DNA of 10,260 nucleotides from an uncultured Bacilli bacterium (GTDB lineage Bacteria > Bacillota_I > Bacilli_A > RF39 > UBA660). The number at the start of each line of letters is the position of its first letter. Within the stretch, counting starts at the first letter, position 1. Below are positions 7,418-10,260 of the stretch, piece after piece. The notes below the pieces were generated by a model. That model did no database searches. It was not told the origin of the DNA and worked only from the letters and a program-made list of their open reading frames with translations. The position numbers were made by a program, and so were the translations under genes. The DNA is taken from assembly GCA_947588795.1 (NCBI GenBank), contig CANPZJ010000026.1, forward strand, positions 1 to 10,260. The letters run 5' to 3'.

Positions 7418-7618
7418 AAATGGAGGAAACATTTATGAATGATGAAGCATTAAAAAAAGTAGAGAATATCATAATAGAAATTGAAAGTAATTCAAGAGTA
7501 AGAAGAATGGTTGATAATGAGGAAAGGCTAAAAGGATATTATGAAATAGGTAGATTACTAGTAGAAGCCCAAGGTGGGGCATCTAGAGTCAAATATGGGG
7601 ATAATTTAATAAAAAAAT

Positions 7619-7623
7619 GGGGG
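7619..7623 (+). other. G5 run causing the copy 2 frameshift
   Basis: Five consecutive G directly follow A7-T (7611-7618). Copies 1, 3 and 4 have four G at the aligned place, and deleting one G restores the full frame. Adjacent A7 and G5 homopolymers are a plausible slippage site. Confidence 0.8.
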
Positions 7624-7704
7624 AGAGAAATTAGCCCAAGAATATGGGAAAAATTATAGTTACACAAATTTAACTCGTTATAGACAATTTTATATTTATT
7701 TTCC

Positions 7705-7731
7705 AATTGTTGACGCAGTGCGTCAACAATT
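7705..7731. repeat. In-gene palindrome of copy 2, variable triplet TTG/CAA
   Basis: The arms at 7705-7717 (AATTG-TTG-ACGCA) and 7719-7731 (TGCGT-CAA-CAATT) pair perfectly over 13 positions around a central G (7718). This is the only copy with G at the centre; the others have C, which is what inverting the element in place would produce. Confidence 0.95.
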
Positions 7732-8398
7732 TACATGGACTCATATAAGAACGCTTTTACCTATTAAAAATGAGAATAAAAGAAATTATTATATTAATCA
7801 AGTAATACTTAATAATTTGTCTAGTCGAGAATTAATTCAAGAAATAAAAAGTAAATCATTTGAAAGATTATCTTATGCTGATAAGAATAATGTTAAATTA
7901 ATAACTGATACTCAAAATAATAACTTAACTCTTGAAGATATGATTAAAGATCCAATTATTATTAATGTTGATGAAGATATTTCTGAACTTGATGAAGCCA
8001 CTATTCATAAAAAAATAATAAATTATGTAGAAAATAGATTCATGGAATTAGGTATCGGTTTTGCTCTTGTTGGTCATGAATATAAATTAAAAGTTAATAA
8101 TAAGACATTTAAAATAGATTTATTATTTTTTAATTATGAATTAAATACCTTTGTAGTAGTAGAAGTAAAAAACAGGGTATTTCATAAAGAAGATATAGGA
8201 CAATTACAATTTTATACAAACTATGTAAATAATAATATAAGAAAATATAACCATAAAAATACATTAGGATTATTAGTAGTAAGAGAAAAAGATGATTATG
8301 TAATCAAATATGTAACAAATAAAGATTTATTTATTACAACTTTTAAATTAGAAAATAAAAGTGAAAAACAAATTAATTAAAGAAAGAGGAGAAATTAT

Positions 8399-9343
8399 AT
8401 GAATGATGAGGCATTAAAAAAAGTCAAAGATATTATAATTGATATCGAAAGTAATTCAAGAGTAAGAAGGATGGTTGATAATGAAGAAAGATTAAAAGGA
8501 TATTATGAAATAGGTAGATTACTAGTGGAAGCCCAAGGTGGGGCATCTAGAGCCAAATATGGTGATAATTTAATTAAGAAATGGGGAGAAAAATTATCTT
8601 TAGAATATGGGAAGAATTATAGTTCAACAAATTTGAAATATATGCGACTATTTTATTTAGAATTTCCAATTGGTCACGCACTGCGTGACCAATTCACATG
8701 GACTCATATTAAAATATTATTACCAATAAAAGAAGATAATAAAAGAAATTATTATATGAATCAAATTATACTTAATAATTTATCAAGTCGTGAACTAATC
8801 CAAGAAATAAAAAATAAATCATTTGAAAGATTATCTTATGCAGATAAAAATAATGTTAAATTAATAACTGATACTCATAATAATAACTTAACTATTGAAG
8901 ATATGATAAAAGATCCAATTATTATTAATGTTAATGAAAATATTTCTGAGTTAGATGAAGCCACTACTCATAAAAAAATAATAAATTATGTAGAGAACAA
9001 GTTCTTTGAATTAGGAGTTGGTTTTACTCTAGCAGGTCATGAATATAAAATAAGAGTTAATAACAAAACATTTAAAATAGATTTATTGTTTTTTAATTAT
9101 GAATTAAATGCTTTTGTAGTAGTAGAAGTAAAGAATAGAGTATTTCATAAAGAAGATATAAGACAATTACAATTTTATACAAACTATGTAAATAATAATA
9201 TAAGAAAATATAACCATAAAAATACATTAGGATTATTAGTAGTAAGAGAAAAAGATGATTATGTAATCAAATATGTAACAAATAAAGATTTATTTATTAC
9301 AACTTTTAAATTAGAAAATAAAAGTGAAAAACAAATTAATTAA
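8399..9343 (+). CDS. YhcG/DUF1016-family PD-(D/E)XK nuclease, array copy 3
   Basis: This intact 314-residue protein has the same domain order as copy 1. The nuclease core keeps Glu215 (HEYKIRV), Asp228 (FKIDLLFF) and Glu243-x-Lys245 (VVVEVKNR). The GQLQFY motif is altered to RQLQFY (Gly255 to Arg), a position conserved as Gly in the other three copies, so activity may be affected. The putative recognition helix is SSTNLKYMRLFYLEF (75-89). The palindrome triplet is GTC/GAC, encoding G92, H93 and D97. The RBS GAGGAG (8386-8391) lies seven bases before the ATG. Eighteen-base spacers on both sides suggest one transcript for the array. The gene body is close to copies 1 and 2 even at silent sites, while the helix and palindrome differ. 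Biological role unknown; nuclease activity is inferred from the motifs. Confidence 0.9.
   Translation: MNDEALKKVKDIIIDIESNSRVRRMVDNEERLKGYYEIGRLLVEAQGGASRAKYGDNLIKKWGEKLSLEYGKNYSSTNLKYMRLFYLEFPIGHALRDQFTWTHIKILLPIKEDNKRNYYMNQIILNNLSSRELIQEIKNKSFERLSYADKNNVKLITDTHNNNLTIEDMIKDPIIINVNENISELDEATTHKKIINYVENKFFELGVGFTLAGHEYKIRVNNKTFKIDLLFFNYELNAFVVVEVKNRVFHKEDIRQLQFYTNYVNNNIRKYNHKNTLGLLVVREKDDYVIKYVTNKDLFITTFKLENKSEKQIN
8668..8694. repeat. In-gene palindrome of copy 3, variable triplet GTC/GAC
   Basis: The arms at 8668-8680 (AATTG-GTC-ACGCA) and 8682-8694 (TGCGT-GAC-CAATT) pair perfectly over 13 positions around a central C (8681). It covers residues 90-99. CG dinucleotides and the CTG and CGT codons stand out against the surrounding AT-rich coding sequence. 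Confidence 0.95.
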
Positions 9344-9361
9344 AGAAAGAGGAGAAATTAT

Positions 9362-10260
9362 ATGAATGATGAGGCATTAAAAAAAGTCAAAGATATTATA
9401 ATTGATATCGAAAGTAATTCAAGAGTAAGAAGAATGGTTGATAATGAAGAAAGATTAAAGGGATATTATGAAATAGGTAGATTACTAGTAGAAGCTCAAG
9501 GTGGGGCAGAAAGAGCAAAATATGGTGATAATTTAATTAAGAAATGGGGAGAAAAATTGTCCCAAGAATATGGGAAGAATTATAGCAGAAGAAATTTGGA
9601 ATTATATCGTAAATTTTATTTGATTTTTCCAATTGCGAACGCACTGCGTTCGCAATTAACATGGACTCATATAAGAACACTTTTACCTATTAAAAATGAG
9701 AATAAAAGAAACTATTATATTAATCAAATTATACTTAATAATTTATCAAGTCGTGAGTTAATTCAAGAAATCAAAAATAAATCATTTGAAAGATTATCTT
9801 ATGCCGATAAAAATAATGTTAAATTAATAACAGATACTCAAAACAATAATTTAACTATTGAAGATATGATTAAAGATCCAATAATTATTGAAACTGACCA
9901 AAATGAATTAGATGAAGCCACTATCCATAGAAAATTAATTAATGGAGTGGAAAATAGATTTTTAGAATTAGGTATCGGTTTTGCACTTGTTGGACATGAA
10001 TATAAATTAAAAATTAATAACAAAACTTACAGAATTGATTTATTATTTTTTAATATTAAGTTTAATGCTTATGTAGTGGTAGAAATAAAGTCAAAAGAAA
10101 TAAAACCAGAAGATATTGGACAACTGCAATTTTATGTAAGTTATATTGATAAATATGTAAAAGAAAATTCTAATAATAAAACGATTGGCATACTTATAGT
10201 TAAAAAGAAAAATAAATTAGTAATAGAATTTACTACTAATACTGATATATATGTTACAAC
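9362..10260 (+). CDS. YhcG/DUF1016-family PD-(D/E)XK nuclease, array copy 4 (3' end outside window)
   Basis: The frame is open from ATG 9362 to the window edge, 299 codons, so only about a dozen residues should be missing. The RBS GAGGAG (9349-9354) is the same as in copy 3. The N-terminal ~65 residues are nearly identical to copy 3. The putative recognition helix is unique (SRRNLELYRKFYLIF) and the palindrome triplet is CGA/TCG, encoding A92, N93 and S97. From about residue 175 it diverges. There is a two-residue deletion before NELDEATIH, then FNIKFNAYVVVEIKSKEIKPEDIGQLQFY replaces the sequence shared by copies 1-3. The active-site residues Asp226, Glu241 and Lys243 are retained. The copy thus joins an array-type front to an older or foreign back half. 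Copies 1-3 may have been homogenised by gene conversion while this one was not. Confidence 0.9.
   Translation, partial: MNDEALKKVKDIIIDIESNSRVRRMVDNEERLKGYYEIGRLLVEAQGGAERAKYGDNLIKKWGEKLSQEYGKNYSRRNLELYRKFYLIFPIANALRSQLTWTHIRTLLPIKNENKRNYYINQIILNNLSSRELIQEIKNKSFERLSYADKNNVKLITDTQNNNLTIEDMIKDPIIIETDQNELDEATIHRKLINGVENRFLELGIGFALVGHEYKLKINNKTYRIDLLFFNIKFNAYVVVEIKSKEIKPEDIGQLQFYVSYIDKYVKENSNNKTIGILIVKKKNKLVIEFTTNTDIYVT
9631..9657. repeat. In-gene palindrome of copy 4, variable triplet CGA/TCG
   Basis: The arms at 9631-9643 (AATTG-CGA-ACGCA) and 9645-9657 (TGCGT-TCG-CAATT) pair perfectly over 13 positions around a central C (9644). It uses GCG and TCG codons, which are rare elsewhere in this AT-rich window. 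Confidence 0.95.

Larger units (their letters stand above)
7435..8380 (+). pseudogene. YhcG/DUF1016-family PD-(D/E)XK nuclease, array copy 2, frameshifted
   Basis: The same 314-residue architecture as copy 1 is recovered if one G is removed from the G5 run at 7619-7623, where the other copies have G4. As written, translation from ATG 7435 ends at TAG 7657-7659 after about 74 residues. The rest (E-K-L-A-Q-E-Y-G onward, with HEYKLKV, FKIDLLFF, VVVEVKNR and GQLQFY) continues intact in the other frame to the stop at 8378-8380. No other damage is visible, so the lesion is recent, reversible, or an assembly error. The start is ATG 7435 behind GGAGG (7422-7426); the earlier ATG at 7420 overlaps that RBS. 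The putative recognition helix reads SYTNLTRYRQFYIYF and differs from all other copies. The palindrome triplet is TTG/CAA, encoding V92, D93 and Q97, and the central base is G rather than C, giving Val95 instead of Leu. A separate start at GTG 7718 is unlikely because it has no RBS. Confidence 0.85.
6473..10260 (+). repeat. Tandem array of four nuclease genes, about 963-bp unit
   Basis: Four paralogous genes start at 6473, 7435, 8399 and 9362. They are separated by only 17-18 bases, and copies 3 and 4 share the same leader with GAGGAG and seven-base spacing. The in-gene palindromes start at 6742, 7705, 8668 and 9631, exactly 963 bp apart. Near-identity extends through synonymous positions. 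The last ~120 bases of copies 1-3 are almost the same. The tail of copy 2 plus its spacer and the head of copy 3 are nearly identical to the tail of copy 3 plus its spacer and the head of copy 4. This indicates recent duplication or gene conversion. The blocks that differ most are residues 75-88, the palindrome triplets, and the C-terminal third of copy 4. The array continues past the right edge. Confidence 0.92.

Noticed and set aside
7420..7437. Upstream ATG for copy 2 at 7420, and likewise ATG 6455 for copy 1
   Set aside because: Both would place the purine-rich RBS inside the coding sequence. ATG 7435 and 6473 have correct spacing and align with copies 3 and 4.
7718..8380. Separate gene starting at GTG 7718
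   Set aside because: The GTG is the Val codon at the palindrome centre with no RBS. The frame is the continuation of copy 2 after a one-base frameshift.
6742..9657. CRISPR-like or intergenic repeat explanation for the four palindromes
   Set aside because: They are spaced 963 bp apart, are in frame inside homologous genes, and have no spacers. They are parts of duplicated genes, though under their own constraint.
6742..9657. In-gene palindromes as intrinsic terminators
   Set aside because: No T tract follows the right arm (the next bases are TAC, CAC or AAC then ATGG), and each lies mid-gene.
9838..10023. Minus-strand ORF of 61 codons
   Set aside because: It lies entirely within nuclease copy 4 on the opposite strand, has no RBS, and copy 4 shows clear family motifs in the plus frame.

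Overview
The window is very AT-rich. The standard code fits: Trp is TGG, and TAA, TAG and TGA all act as stops. Ribosome binding sites are strong and purine-rich (AGGAGG-like), promoters are sigma-A-like, and intrinsic terminators are short. This points to a low-GC Bacillota/Bacilli genome, perhaps an uncultured host-associated lineage. The lineage is inferred from composition and gene types; no marker gene is present.

Layout. (1) Positions 1-144 hold the 5' end of an unidentified minus-strand gene with a well-formed promoter. (2) Positions 145-937 are decayed. They hold a broken small membrane-peptide ORF and the C-terminal part of an EndA-like DNA/RNA non-specific endonuclease that lacks its N-terminus and appears frameshifted. 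(3) Positions 957-1048 hold four direct repeats with an exact 23-bp period, possibly a mobile-element scar. (4) Positions 1076-2645 are a complete AbiE-type (type IV) toxin-antitoxin operon: an inverted-repeat operator, AbiEi, AbiEii and a terminator. (5) Positions 2697-6335 are an operon for a heterodimeric ABC exporter with one degenerate and one consensus ATP site, closed by a terminator. (6) From 6473 to the window edge there are four tandem paralogues of the YhcG/DUF1016 PD-(D/E)XK nuclease family. Copy 2 carries a one-base frameshift and copy 4 runs off the edge.

The most notable signal is inside the nuclease array. At the same codons, every copy carries a 27-bp palindrome with 13-nt arms and one central base. 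Its frame is conserved (AATTG-nnn-ACGCA / TGCGT-n'n'n'-CAATT). The triplet nnn differs in all four copies (TCC, TTG, GTC, CGA), and the opposite arm always carries the exact complement (GGA, CAA, GAC, TCG). The flanking genes are otherwise nearly identical, and the palindromes lie exactly 963 bp apart. The bases are coding, so the variation also changes three residues per protein. The adjacent putative recognition helix (residues 75-88) is the other hypervariable block. This looks like selection for a copy-specific palindromic DNA or RNA element. A working hypothesis is that each nuclease recognises its own palindrome, so that the array is a set of variants with different specificities.

Together, the AbiE pair and the nuclease array give the window the character of a defence or mobile-element-conflict region interrupted by an exporter operon. 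Nothing in the sequence ties the exporter functionally to its neighbours.
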